Part shown: piece by piece, positions 8,753 through 18,455 of the stretch | How positions within the stretch are numbered: the stretch's first letter is position 1 | How the letters are laid out: the number at the start of each line of letters is the position of its first letter | Assembly (NCBI RefSeq): GCF_001570545.1 | Contig: NZ_BBXD01000012.1 | Location: 399,194-463,193, forward strand | DNA length: 64,000 bases | Origin: Herbidospora mongoliensis | GTDB lineage: Bacteria > Actinomycetota > Actinomycetes > Streptosporangiales > Streptosporangiaceae | Reading direction: 5' to 3' | Program-made: the position numbers and the translations under genes | Notes under the pieces: generated by a model | Databases searched by the model: none | Seen by the model: only the letters and a program-made list of their open reading frames with translations | Told to the model about the DNA's origin: nothing

Positions 8753-9991
8753 TCAGTGCGACAGGAAGGCCGACAGCTGCGGCGAGTACGTGGTGTGCAG
8801 GACGAGCGTCGCCGCTCCGACCACGGCGGCGTCCGCGCCCAGGGGAGAGGCGGCCACGTCGACGATCCGGATGTGCCGTGACAGCGGCCGGGTCGCCAGC
8901 GCGGCCGCGACGGCCGCGACGAACCGGTCTTCGACGTGCTCGATGCCGTGGCCGCCCAGGACGATGAGGTCCACGTCGATGAAGTTGGCGACGCTGACGG
9001 CGACCGAGGCCACGTGCCGGGCGGCCTCGTCGATGACCTCGACGGCGAGTGCGTCTCCGGCCGCGGCCGCGAGCAGGATCGCGGGGTGGTCGACGGTGGC
9101 CGGGTCGAGGCCGAAGGGCACGGAGAGCACGCTGCCGCGCCCGGTGGCGAGCCTCTCGTGCACCTGGGCCACCAGCGCCGACGGATTGACGAGACGTTCG
9201 AGGCAGCCGTGGTTGCCGCAGTAGCACGCGGGTCCGTCGGCGAGCACGGTGGAGTGGCCGAACTCGCCGGCGTTCAGCGAACCGCCCCGGTAGACCTGAT
9301 GGTTGAGGATGAGGCCGCCGCCGATGCCGGTGCCGAAGAAGAGGTACGCGAAGTGCGCCACGCCCCTGCCCGCGCCCGACCATCGTTCCCCGACGGCGGC
9401 GGCGGTGGCGTCGTTGTCGAGTGTCACGGGCAGCCCGGTGGCTTCGGCGAGCATGCGCTGCACGGGCACGCGCGTCCAGTTGGCGAGCTGGGGCGGGGCG
9501 ACGACCAGGCCGCGGTTCTGATCCAGCGGGCCCGGTGCGGCCAGGCCCACGCCCAGCACCCGGCCGGGAGGGACCTGCGACTCGGCCAGCACCTCCTCGA
9601 CGAGCGCGGCCATCGCGGCGACGACGTCGGCCGGGTCGGTGCCGGGGGTGACCGGCTGGCGCCGGACGGCCAGCGGCCTGCCCAGTAAGTCGATCACCGT
9701 GCAGGTGAGCTTCACCGGATCGAAGTGCACCCCGATCGCCGCCCGAGCGTCGGGGTTGAGCCGGAGTGTGGTGCGCGGCTTGCCGCCGTTCAGGACCCGG
9801 CTGGCGCCGTCTTCCCGCACCATGCCCTCGTCGATGAGGCGGCGGACGATTCCGGAGATCGTCTGCGGGGTGAGACCGGTGCGCTCGGCGATCTCGACCC
9901 TGCTGATCCCGTCGGCGAGCTGGATCTGGTCCAGCACCACAGCCTGGTTGTATCGCCCGATCTTGGGCAGATTCGTGCCTGCTTGCCGCAC
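8753..9991 (-). CDS. ROK-family transcriptional repressor (NagC/XylR type)
   Basis: The 412-residue protein has an N-terminal winged helix (VEIAERTGLTPQTISGIVRR). A sugar-kinase-like ROK domain follows, with FFGTGIGGGLILN and the zinc motif CYCGNHGCLE. It should bind DNA without ligand and release on binding a sugar. The start is GTG at 9991 behind a strong AGGAAGGA. It is divergent from the GguA/GguB/ChvE-type operon, and a palindrome sits inside that promoter. Local control of the importer is therefore very likely. The NDATAAAVGE segment suggests the sugar site is intact. Confidence 0.88.
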   Translation of the reverse strand: MRQAGTNLPKIGRYNQAVVLDQIQLADGISRVEIAERTGLTPQTISGIVRRLIDEGMVREDGASRVLNGGKPRTTLRLNPDARAAIGVHFDPVKLTCTVIDLLGRPLAVRRQPVTPGTDPADVVAAMAALVEEVLAESQVPPGRVLGVGLAAPGPLDQNRGLVVAPPQLANWTRVPVQRMLAEATGLPVTLDNDATAAAVGERWSGAGRGVAHFAYLFFGTGIGGGLILNHQVYRGGSLNAGEFGHSTVLADGPACYCGNHGCLERLVNPSALVAQVHERLATGRGSVLSVPFGLDPATVDHPAILLAAAAGDALAVEVIDEAARHVASVAVSVANFIDVDLIVLGGHGIEHVEDRFVAAVAAALATRPLSRHIRIVDVAASPLGADAAVVGAATLVLHTTYSPQLSAFLSH

Positions 9992-10039
9992 CCAGCGTCC
10001 TTCCTGCTAGTTCGCCGGGTCACAGTCTGCACCAGAGCG

Positions 10040-10069
10040 TTGACCTAGTAAATCAAATGGATTTATTGT
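10040..10069 (+). promoter_or_regulatory. Promoter of second sugar ABC operon with ROK operator in the spacer
   Basis: TTGACC (10040-10045) and TATTGT (10064-10069) are separated by 18 bp. A perfect inverted repeat, TAAATC-AAATG-GATTTA (10049-10065), fills the spacer. It is A/T-rich, in sharp contrast to the surrounding high GC, as is typical of NagC/Mlc/XylR operators. A bound dimer would block RNA polymerase directly. The untranslated leader would be about 100 nt. Confidence 0.6.
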
Positions 10070-10173
10070 CCTTCGGATAGCTCTAACACCTAAGTCATGA
10101 ATCAAGTGAGGGTCAACCGGAGGCAAGCAGTGTCCACCACATGCCGTGGTCCGCGAGGTGCGGAGACTCGTCC

Positions 10174-11717
<1,544 letters not shown>

Positions 11718-11721
<4 letters not shown>

Positions 11722-13016
11722 GCCGAATCAAAGACCTCCAGAAGAACCTGTTCGGGGGCACGACCTCCAACGCCCGCCAGTTCGGCATGATCTTCACGCT
11801 CGTCGCCATCGTGCTGCTGTTCCAGATCTGGACCAACGGCCTGACGCTGACCTCGGGCAACCTGATCGCCGTCGTCAGCCAGTACTCCTACATCCTCATC
11901 CTGGCCATCGGCATGCTGATGGTGATCGTGGCCGGGCACATCGACCTGTCGGTCGGCTCCGTCGCCGCCTTCACCGGCATCGTGGTGGCCAAGACCATGC
12001 AGGAGTTCGCCCTGCCCTGGCCGGTGGGCATCCTGATCGGCCTGGCCGTCGGCGCGCTGATCGGCGCCTGGCAGGGTTTCTGGGTCGCCTACGTCGGGGT
12101 GCCGGCGTTCATCGTGACGCTGGCCGGCATGCTGCTGTTCCGCGGCGGCAACCAGTACATCGGCAACGCCGACACGGTCCCGGTGCCGGAGGGCTTCCGT
12201 ACGATCGGCGCCGGGTTCCTGCCCGAGGTGGGCCCGGACACCGGCTACAACAACCTGACGCTGCTGCTCGGCCTGGCCGCGTGCGCGGCCGTGGTGTGGC
12301 GGGAGCTGAAGTCCCGGCAGACCCGGCGCGAGATGAACGCCGACCCGGCGCCGATGTGGATCTCGGTGCTGCGGATGGCGGTCATGGTCGGCGTCATCGT
12401 GTTCGCCACGCTGCGCTTCGCCGGGGGCCGGGTGGGCACCAGCCTGCCGATCTCCGGCATCATCCTGATCGCCCTGGTGCTGGCGTACTCCCACTACACC
12501 CGCAACACCATCGGCGGCCGGCACATCTACGCGGTGGGCGGCAACGCCCGCGCCGCCGAGCTGTCGGGTGTGAAGCTCAAGCGGGTCAACTTCCTCGTCA
12601 TGATGAACATGTCCGTCCTGGCCGCTCTGGCCGGGATGATCTTCGTGGCGCGGTCGTCGGCCTCCGGTCCCCAAGACGGCCTGAGCTGGGAGCTCGACGC
12701 CATCGCGGCCGTCTTCATCGGCGGCGCGGCCGTCTCCGGCGGCTTGGGCACCATCAGCGGGTCGATCGTCGGCGGCCTGGTCATGGCCCTGCTGAACAAC
12801 GGCCTGCAGCTCGAAGGCGTCGGTTCGGACATGGTCCAGATCATCAAGGGCCTGGTCCTGCTCCTCGCGGTGGCCTTCGACGTCTACAACAAGAGTCAGG
12901 GGCGGTTCTCGATCATCGGGTCGCTGACGCGTCCCTTCCGCCGGGACGATCCGTCCCCGCCGACCGATCGACCATCGCCGGCATCGGACTCCGACAAGGC
13001 TCCGGTCGCCGGCTGA
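11718..13016 (+). CDS. Multiple-monosaccharide ABC transporter permease (GguB type)
   Basis: The 432-residue membrane protein is longer than RbsC because of an extra central section (around residues 155-225, including a charged [14 protein letters not shown] loop). That length is diagnostic of the GguB/XylH class. It has the conserved [32 protein letters not shown] and [16 protein letters not shown] segments. It starts within the ATPase stop (ATGA), so expression is coupled. The C-terminus ends in a Pro/Ser/Asp-rich tail. It partners the ATPase at 10174 and the lipoprotein at 13082. Confidence 0.9.
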
Positions 13017-13081
13017 CCATCCCCCGGGCGCGTTCCCCACGCCGCCTGTGACATCACATCCGAAGAAGGGTTCGTTTCACC

Positions 13082-14203
13082 ATGCGGAAATATCTGACCA
13101 GGAGTGCCGCGTTGATCGGCGTCGCGGCGCTGCTCACCCTGAGCGCGTGCGGCTCCGAGCGTGAGGGCACCGCCGCTCCCACCGCCGGCGGCAGCGCCGC
13201 GCCGGCCAAGGGCTTCGCCGCCGACGGCCTCATCGGGGTGGCCCTGCCGTCCAAGACCTCGGAGAACTGGGTGCTCGCGGGCGACCTGTTCACCAACGGC
13301 CTCAAGGAGGCCGGCTTCACCTCCGACGTCCAGTACGCGGGCGCCTCCACCACCGTCGCCGACCAGCAGGCCCAGATCTCGGCCATGGTCACCAAGGGCG
13401 CCAAGGTCATCGTGATCGGCGCCACCGACGCCGCCCAGCTCACCACCCAGGTCAAGCAGGCCAAGGAGGCCGGCGCGGTCGTCATCGCCTACGACCGGCT
13501 GATCACCAACACCCCGGACGTCGACTACTACATCGCCTTCGACAACTTCAAGGTCGGCCAGCTCCAGGGCCAGGCGCTCCTGGACGGCATGAAGGCCAAG
13601 AAGCCCGAGGCCCCGTGGACGATCGAGCTGTTCTCCGGCTCGCCCGACGACAACAACGCGGGCGTGTTCTTCAACGGCGCGATGGACGTGCTCAAGCCCC
13701 TGATCGACAAGGGTGACGTCGTCGTCGGCTCCGGCCAGACCGACGTCAAGCAGACCGCCATCCAGGGCTGGAAGGCCGAGGGCGCCCAGCAGCGCATGGA
13801 CTCCCTCATCACCTCCACCTACAACGGCGACAAGAAGCTCGACGGCGTCCTGTCCCCGAACGACACCCTCGCCCGCGCGATCATCACCTCGGTCAAGGGC
13901 GCCGGCAAGGACATCCCCGTCGTGACCGGCCAGGACTCGGAGGTCGAGTCGGTCAAGTCGATCATGGCCGGTGAGCAGTACTCGACGATCAACAAGGACA
14001 CCCGCAAGCTGGTCGCCGAGACCATCGCCATGGTCAAGTCCCTCCAGGCCGGCACCGAGCCGACGATCAACGACAAGGACACGTACGACAACGGCGTCAA
14101 GGTCGTCCCGTCCTACCTGCTCCCGCCGGTCATCGTGACCAAGGACAACGCCGCCGAGTCGTACGCCAACGACCCGAAGCTGGCCCCGCTGACCCAGGGC
14201 TGA
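13082..14203 (+). CDS. Multiple-monosaccharide-binding lipoprotein (ChvE-like)
   Basis: The 373-residue protein has a signal peptide ending in the lipobox LTLSAC, so it is a surface lipoprotein. The mature part contains IGVALPSKTSENWV, VIVIGATDA, AGAVVIAYDRLI and VTGQDSEVESV, in the order seen in ChvE-type sugar-binding proteins. It lies 65 bp after the permease, with AGAAGGG upstream of ATG at 13082. The gap also contains TGTGACATCACA (13047-13058). As a separate downstream gene it may be expressed in excess over the membrane components, as is common for binding proteins. Confidence 0.9.
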   Translation: MRKYLTRSAALIGVAALLTLSACGSEREGTAAPTAGGSAAPAKGFAADGLIGVALPSKTSENWVLAGDLFTNGLKEAGFTSDVQYAGASTTVADQQAQISAMVTKGAKVIVIGATDAAQLTTQVKQAKEAGAVVIAYDRLITNTPDVDYYIAFDNFKVGQLQGQALLDGMKAKKPEAPWTIELFSGSPDDNNAGVFFNGAMDVLKPLIDKGDVVVGSGQTDVKQTAIQGWKAEGAQQRMDSLITSTYNGDKKLDGVLSPNDTLARAIITSVKGAGKDIPVVTGQDSEVESVKSIMAGEQYSTINKDTRKLVAETIAMVKSLQAGTEPTINDKDTYDNGVKVVPSYLLPPVIVTKDNAAESYANDPKLAPLTQG

Positions 14204-14220
14204 TCCCCGCAGCGACACAT

Positions 14221-14260
14221 CCCTGGGTCGGAGTATGAAATTTCGTTCTACGACCTAGGG
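14221..14260 (+). terminator. Stem-loop after the sugar ABC operon
   Basis: CCCTGGGTCG (14221-14230) pairs with CGACCTAGGG (14251-14260) at nine of ten positions, with a 20-nt A/T-rich loop that itself contains GAAATTTC. It lies 17 nt past the binding-protein stop. There is no U-run, so it may be a factor-dependent or structural terminator. Confidence 0.45.
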
Positions 14261-14338
14261 ATCAGGTCAAATGGTCCATCTGGTTGAAAGGCGCTCGCAA
14301 GGGCCGTGGCTATGCTGGCCGTTGGGGGTGACACCTAT

Positions 14339-14782
14339 ATGGCTATGGCCGGGCCCACCGACCCCGACGTCAATCCGAAGACGCCGGTCGCGGTGGACAA
14401 CAGTGGAATCAAGGGGCGGCTCGACCGTTTCCGTGCGACCCGTACGGGCGCCCTGACCCTGAAGATCGCGGTCGGCGTGATCGGCGGGGCCATGGTGATC
14501 GGCGGGTTGATCATGGTGCCGTTCCCGGGGCCGGGATGGCTGGTGGTGTTCGGAGGGCTGGCGCTGCTGGCGACCGAGTTCAGCTGGGCGCATCGGGTGC
14601 TGGAGTTCGCCAAGCGCTATGTGACCATGGCGACCGACTGGCTGAAGCGGCAGAACTGGGCGGTGCGCATCCTCGCCGGGGTCCTGACGTTCGCGGTCGC
14701 CTTCGTGATCGTCTGGGCCTGCCTCAGACTGACGCTGGGCTTCGACATGATCGAATACGGCCTCAACTTCTTCAAACGTTAA
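14339..14782 (+). CDS. TIGR02611-family membrane protein
   Basis: The product is about 147 residues with the actinobacterial signature PFPGPGWLVVFGGLALLATEF followed by WAHRVLEFAK. It has two hydrophobic hairpins: residues about 40-80, and about 110-137 near the end. The family is widespread in actinomycetes and has no known biochemical role. ATG at 14339 follows GGGGGTGA at about nine bases. A GTG at 14306 would add 11 residues and cannot be excluded. The last 11 bases overlap the convergent amidohydrolase gene. Confidence 0.75.
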   Translation: MAMAGPTDPDVNPKTPVAVDNSGIKGRLDRFRATRTGALTLKIAVGVIGGAMVIGGLIMVPFPGPGWLVVFGGLALLATEFSWAHRVLEFAKRYVTMATDWLKRQNWAVRILAGVLTFAVAFVIVWACLRLTLGFDMIEYGLNFFKR

Positions 14783-15956
14783 GAAGGCGCCGCTCCGCGA
14801 GGGCGGCCAGCACGTGTGACCCGTCGGCCATGACCGAGTCGTCGAACTCGGTCTCGGGGGAGTGGTTGGTCGGACAGGTCGCCGGGTCGGCCCCCTTCGC
14901 GTGGGCGCCCAGCACGAGAAACGCGCCCGGCACCTCGTCGAGGACGAACGAGAAGTCCTCCGACCCGGTGGCCGGGCGCGGCATCGTCAGATAGCGGTCG
15001 GCCCCGACGACCTCGGCCGCGACCTCCCCGGCGAACGCGGCCTCACCCGCGTCGTTGACCGTCACGGGATAGCCGATGCCGAACGAGCACTCGGCGCGCA
15101 GCCCATGAGCCTCCGCGATGCCGGTCGCCAGCCGGACCACCCCTTCTTTGAGCCTCGCGCGGGTCTCCGGCGAGAAGGCCCGGAGCGTCGCCTGGAAGAA
15201 CGCCTCGTCGGGGATGATGTTGTCGGCCGTGCCGGCGTGGAACTGCCCGACAGTGATCACCACCGGGTCGAACACGTCAAAGGCCCTGGTCGTGTACGTC
15301 TGGAGCTGGCTCACGATCTCGCACCCCACCTGCACCGGGTCGAGCGCCCGATGCGGGGTCGACCCGTGGCCGCCCCGCCCCTTCACGGTCACGTTGAACG
15401 TGTCGGCGGCGGCCAGAATCGGCCCGCCCTTGGTGACGAACCAGCCGCTGGGCACGATCGCCGAGAAGACGTGCATGCCGTACGCGGCGACGACGCGGCT
15501 GCCCGAGGCGTCCAGGACGCCTTCGTCGATCATGAGTTTGGCGCCCTCGTGGCCCTCCTCGCCGGGCTGGAACATGAAGACGACGTCCCCGGCCAGCTGG
15601 TCGCGGCGCTCGGACAGCAGCCGGGCCGCGCCGACGAGCATGGCGGTGTGCAGGTCGTGGCCGCAGGCGTGCATCGCGCCGTCGACGGTCGAGCGGTAGT
15701 CGACGGGGACGCGTTCCTGGATCGGCAGGGCGTCCATGTCCGCTCTGAGCAGCACGCTCGGGCCGGGCTTGCCACCTGATTTCCCGCCGCGCAGCACGGC
15801 GGTGACCGAAGTGAGGCGTTCGCCGGTGGTGACCTCCAGGGGCAGCCCGTCGAGGGCGGCCAGAACCTTCTCCTGCGTGCGCGGTAGATCGAGGCCGATC
15901 TCGGGTTCCCGGTGGATGTCTCGCCGCAGTTTTTCCAGCTCGTCCTGAAAAGTCAT
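14772..15956 (-). CDS. M20-family amidohydrolase (hippurate/IAA-amino-acid hydrolase type)
   Basis: The 394-residue cytoplasmic metallohydrolase cleaves N-acyl amino acids or similar amides. The metal site is complete, with C98, H100 and H103 in HACGHDLH, E133-E134 in PGEEGHEGAK, H in GMHVF and H in TNHSPE. The Cys ligand marks the AmhX/HipO subfamily. The dimerisation domain contains GRGGHGSTPH. Length is normal for the family. There is no signal peptide. It ends 11 nt inside the convergent TIGR02611 gene. The substrate cannot be named. Confidence 0.88.
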   Translation of the reverse strand: MTFQDELEKLRRDIHREPEIGLDLPRTQEKVLAALDGLPLEVTTGERLTSVTAVLRGGKSGGKPGPSVLLRADMDALPIQERVPVDYRSTVDGAMHACGHDLHTAMLVGAARLLSERRDQLAGDVVFMFQPGEEGHEGAKLMIDEGVLDASGSRVVAAYGMHVFSAIVPSGWFVTKGGPILAAADTFNVTVKGRGGHGSTPHRALDPVQVGCEIVSQLQTYTTRAFDVFDPVVITVGQFHAGTADNIIPDEAFFQATLRAFSPETRARLKEGVVRLATGIAEAHGLRAECSFGIGYPVTVNDAGEAAFAGEVAAEVVGADRYLTMPRPATGSEDFSFVLDEVPGAFLVLGAHAKGADPATCPTNHSPETEFDDSVMADGSHVLAALAERRLLNV

Positions 15957-16071
15957 GCCCCATCCTCCGCCGGTTCGCGGGCCGTGTTCAACGCGGCGCG
16001 CCTTTTGGCCCGCGCTCCGTCACGGACTGCGATCCTTGGTCACTCACTGTCACCATCATGGGAGGGGAATC

Positions 16072-16590
16072 ATGATTCTTTCGCTTGCCCTCGCGGCGCT
16101 GCTCTCGGGCGGTGTCTCCGTCACCATCGACAACGGCGTGACCGAGCTGTCGGGCCGGGTGGAGTACACGGTCGAGGTGATCAACCGGGAGCCCCGGCCG
16201 GTCAAGGCCGACGTGCGGATCGCCTTCCCCGTCGCGCTGACCGGGCTGCGCGCTGAGGGCGCCACCCTGTCGGCCGACTACGCCGCCTGGGAGGCCCTGC
16301 TGCCGACCGGGACCAGCACGTTCCGGCTGAGCGGCAAGGCCGCCGCCGGCCGCCCGACCGACGCGGTGGCCGCCACGGCCTGCGTCTACCTGGAGAATCC
16401 GACTCGGCCCGAGGTGTGCGCGAGCGACATCGACACGTTGGGGCCCAAAGGTGACTGGAGCGTGCTCGGGGTGGTGGCGCTGCTGATGGCGCTGATCGGG
16501 GCCGGCGGCGCGGCCTACCTGCTGCTGCGGACCCGGCGTACCGTCACGGAACTCGACGCGCCGTCGGACCGGGAGCCGGAGCGGGTCTGA
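16072..16590 (+). CDS. Hypothetical membrane-anchored secreted protein
   Basis: The 172-residue product begins with a short hydrophobic signal (MILSLALAALLSGG). An extracytoplasmic beta-rich domain of about 105 residues follows, resembling DUF11/COG1361-type repeats (VTELSGRVEYTVEVINRE). It ends with one transmembrane helix near residues 128-150 (LGVVALLMALIGAGGAAYLL) and a short charged cytoplasmic tail. ATG at 16072 follows GGGAGGGG, a strong ribosome site. I cannot assign a function. Its last 47 bases overlap the convergent kce gene. Confidence 0.7.
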   Translation: MILSLALAALLSGGVSVTIDNGVTELSGRVEYTVEVINREPRPVKADVRIAFPVALTGLRAEGATLSADYAAWEALLPTGTSTFRLSGKAAAGRPTDAVAATACVYLENPTRPEVCASDIDTLGPKGDWSVLGVVALLMALIGAGGAAYLLLRTRRTVTELDAPSDREPERV

Positions 16591-17395
16591 TCCCCAGGAA
16601 CGCGCGGGCCTGCGCCGTCGTCATCGGGGGCCGCTGGGCCAGCCGGGCCGCCTCGGCGGCGCGGGCGACGAGTTCCTCGTTGCCGCGCACGGGGCGGCCT
16701 TTCGCGTAGGTGAGGGTGTCCTCCATGCCGACGCGCAGGTGGCCGCCGCCGGCGAGGGCGGCGAACATGACCCGGAGCGACTCGCGGCCGATCCCGGTCG
16801 CCGACCAGGTCGCCTCCGCCGGGAGCAGGCTGACCGCCGCGGCGATCGTGCGCAGGTCGCCGGTGAAGCCGCCCGGGACGCCCATCACCAAATCGCAGTG
16901 CACCCGGCCGCCGGCGGGCGGGCCGTAGCGGTCGAGCAGGCGGTTCATGGTGGCGACATGGCCGAGGTCGAACAGCTCGAACTCGGGGACGACGCCGCGC
17001 GCCTGGGTCTCCCGGTAGAGCTCGGCCACGAACCCCCACGGGTTCATGAAGACGTCGTCGCCGAAGTTCACGGTGCCGCAGGTGAGGGAGCAGGCGTCCG
17101 GTTCGGCGTCCAGAACCTTCAGGCGATCCGTGTACGGATCGTGCACCGACCCGCCGGTGGAGAGCTGGACGACCAGATCGGTCTCCCTCAGCGCGGCCAC
17201 CGTCTCCCGCAGCAGCCCCAGGTCCAGCGTGGGCTTCGCGCCCGAGTCCCTGATGTGTACGTGGACCACCGCCGCCCCCGCCGCCTCGCAGGCCCTGGCG
17301 GTGGTGACCAGTTCGTCCAGAGTCACCGGCAGGGCGGGCACGTCGGCCTTGGCCGACTCGGCCCCGGTCGGGGCGACGGTGATGAGGGTGCTCAT
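16544..17395 (-). CDS. kce: 3-keto-5-aminohexanoate cleavage enzyme (BKACE/DUF849)
   Basis: The 283-residue TIM-barrel enzyme of the BKACE family has the metal-binding His pair H45 and H47 in VVHVHIRD. In lysine catabolism Kce condenses 3-keto-5-aminohexanoate with acetyl-CoA, giving acetoacetate and 3-aminobutyryl-CoA. The BKACE family is functionally diverse; the divergent kdd-kamDE-kal genes 68 bp away make the Kce assignment strong. The start is ATG at 17395 (MSTLITVAPTG). An upstream extension of 12 residues is unlikely. Confidence 0.88.
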   Translation of the reverse strand: MSTLITVAPTGAESAKADVPALPVTLDELVTTARACEAAGAAVVHVHIRDSGAKPTLDLGLLRETVAALRETDLVVQLSTGGSVHDPYTDRLKVLDAEPDACSLTCGTVNFGDDVFMNPWGFVAELYRETQARGVVPEFELFDLGHVATMNRLLDRYGPPAGGRVHCDLVMGVPGGFTGDLRTIAAAVSLLPAEATWSATGIGRESLRVMFAALAGGGHLRVGMEDTLTYAKGRPVRGNEELVARAAEAARLAQRPPMTTAQARAFLGIRPAPAPGPTARRVP

Positions 17396-17439
17396 AGCCG
17401 GATATTGCCCCCTTGTTCTGGGCCGGTACAAGATGCTTT

Positions 17440-17457
17440 CCTGAGTCGGGACTCAGG
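17440..17457. promoter_or_regulatory. Palindrome between divergent kce and kdd
   Basis: CCTGAGT-CGGG-ACTCAGG (17440-17457) is a perfect 7+4+7 inverted repeat, 5 bp upstream of the kdd start and 45 bp from kce. In a 67-bp divergent gap this is the natural site for a shared regulator. It could also fold in the kdd leader and cover its ribosome site (AGGGAAGG overlaps the right arm). No regulator gene is adjacent. Confidence 0.45.
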
Positions 17458-17462
17458 GAAGG

Positions 17463-18455
17463 GTGGTGGGACCATTGCGGACGGCCTCTCCGATCGGGCT
17501 GCACCGGGTGCTGTCGCCACCGGGCGTGCTCCCTCAGGCGGCCCATCGGCTGGACGCCTCGCCGGGGCTGACTCCGGGGGAGACCAGGATCCGGGTCGAA
17601 CGGCTGAACCTCGACGCGGCGTCGTACCGGCAACTGCGCGACAAACACCACGGCGACGGCGCGGCGGTGCGCGGCGAGGTGCTGGACATCATCAGGACGC
17701 GCGGCAAGATGCACAATCCGGTCACCGGGTCGGGCGGGATGCTGGTCGGCTTGGTCGAGGAAGGTCCGGCCTTCCCGGTCGGGACCCGGGTGACCACGCT
17801 CGTCTCCCTGACCTTGACCCCGCTGGTGCTCACGTCGACGACGTGGGACGGGCTGTCGGAGCAGGTGCCGTGCGACGGCCACGCGATCCTGTTCGAGCGG
17901 TCACCCGCCGCCGAACTGCCCGCCGACCTGCCGGTCCCGCTGGCGCTCGCGGTGATGGACGTCTGCGGCGCCCCCGCCCTGACGCAGCGCGTGGTCCGGA
18001 GATACCAGGACCCGGCGGTGGCCGTGCTGGGCGCGGCCGGGAAGAGCGGCACGCTGTCGCTGGCCGCCGCCCGCCGCGCCGGGGCCCGCACGATCGGCGT
18101 GGTCCTCGACTCGCGGGAAGCCGAGACGATCAAGGATCTGGCCGACGAGGTGCTGATCGCCGACGCCCGCGACGCGATCGGGCTCTCGGACCTGAAGGCC
18201 GACGTCACGGTCGTCTGCGTCGACGTGCCCGGCTGCGAGCACGCCGCCATCCTGGCCACCCGCGACGGCGGCACGGTCATTTTCTTCTCGATGGCGACCT
18301 CGTTCTCCGCCGCCGCCCTGGGCGCGGAAGGCCTCGGCGCGGACGTCACGATGCTCATCGGCAACGGCTACGCCCCCGGCCACGCCGCGCTGGCGCTCGC
18401 GCTGCTGCGCGAGGAACCCGCCGTCCGGGCCGCGTTCGAGGAGCGGCTGCGATGA
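17463..18455 (+). CDS. kdd: L-erythro-3,5-diaminohexanoate dehydrogenase
   Basis: The 330-residue NAD-dependent enzyme oxidatively deaminates 3,5-diaminohexanoate to 5-amino-3-oxohexanoate. It has an N-terminal catalytic part beginning GLHRVLSPPGVLPQAA and a Rossmann core with VAVLGAAGKSGTLSLAAAR. Sequence and position next to the aminomutase genes agree. The start is GTG at 17463, or the adjoining GTG at 17466, behind AGGGAAGG. Its stop overlaps the kamD start by 4 nt, so the genes are translationally coupled. Confidence 0.9.
   Translation: MVGPLRTASPIGLHRVLSPPGVLPQAAHRLDASPGLTPGETRIRVERLNLDAASYRQLRDKHHGDGAAVRGEVLDIIRTRGKMHNPVTGSGGMLVGLVEEGPAFPVGTRVTTLVSLTLTPLVLTSTTWDGLSEQVPCDGHAILFERSPAAELPADLPVPLALAVMDVCGAPALTQRVVRRYQDPAVAVLGAAGKSGTLSLAAARRAGARTIGVVLDSREAETIKDLADEVLIADARDAIGLSDLKADVTVVCVDVPGCEHAAILATRDGGTVIFFSMATSFSAAALGAEGLGADVTMLIGNGYAPGHAALALALLREEPAVRAAFEERLR

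Noticed and set aside
16739-18451. Long in-frame extension upstream of kamD
   Set aside because: It crosses kce antisense and kdd in another register; KamD homology begins exactly at the ATGA overlap at 18452.
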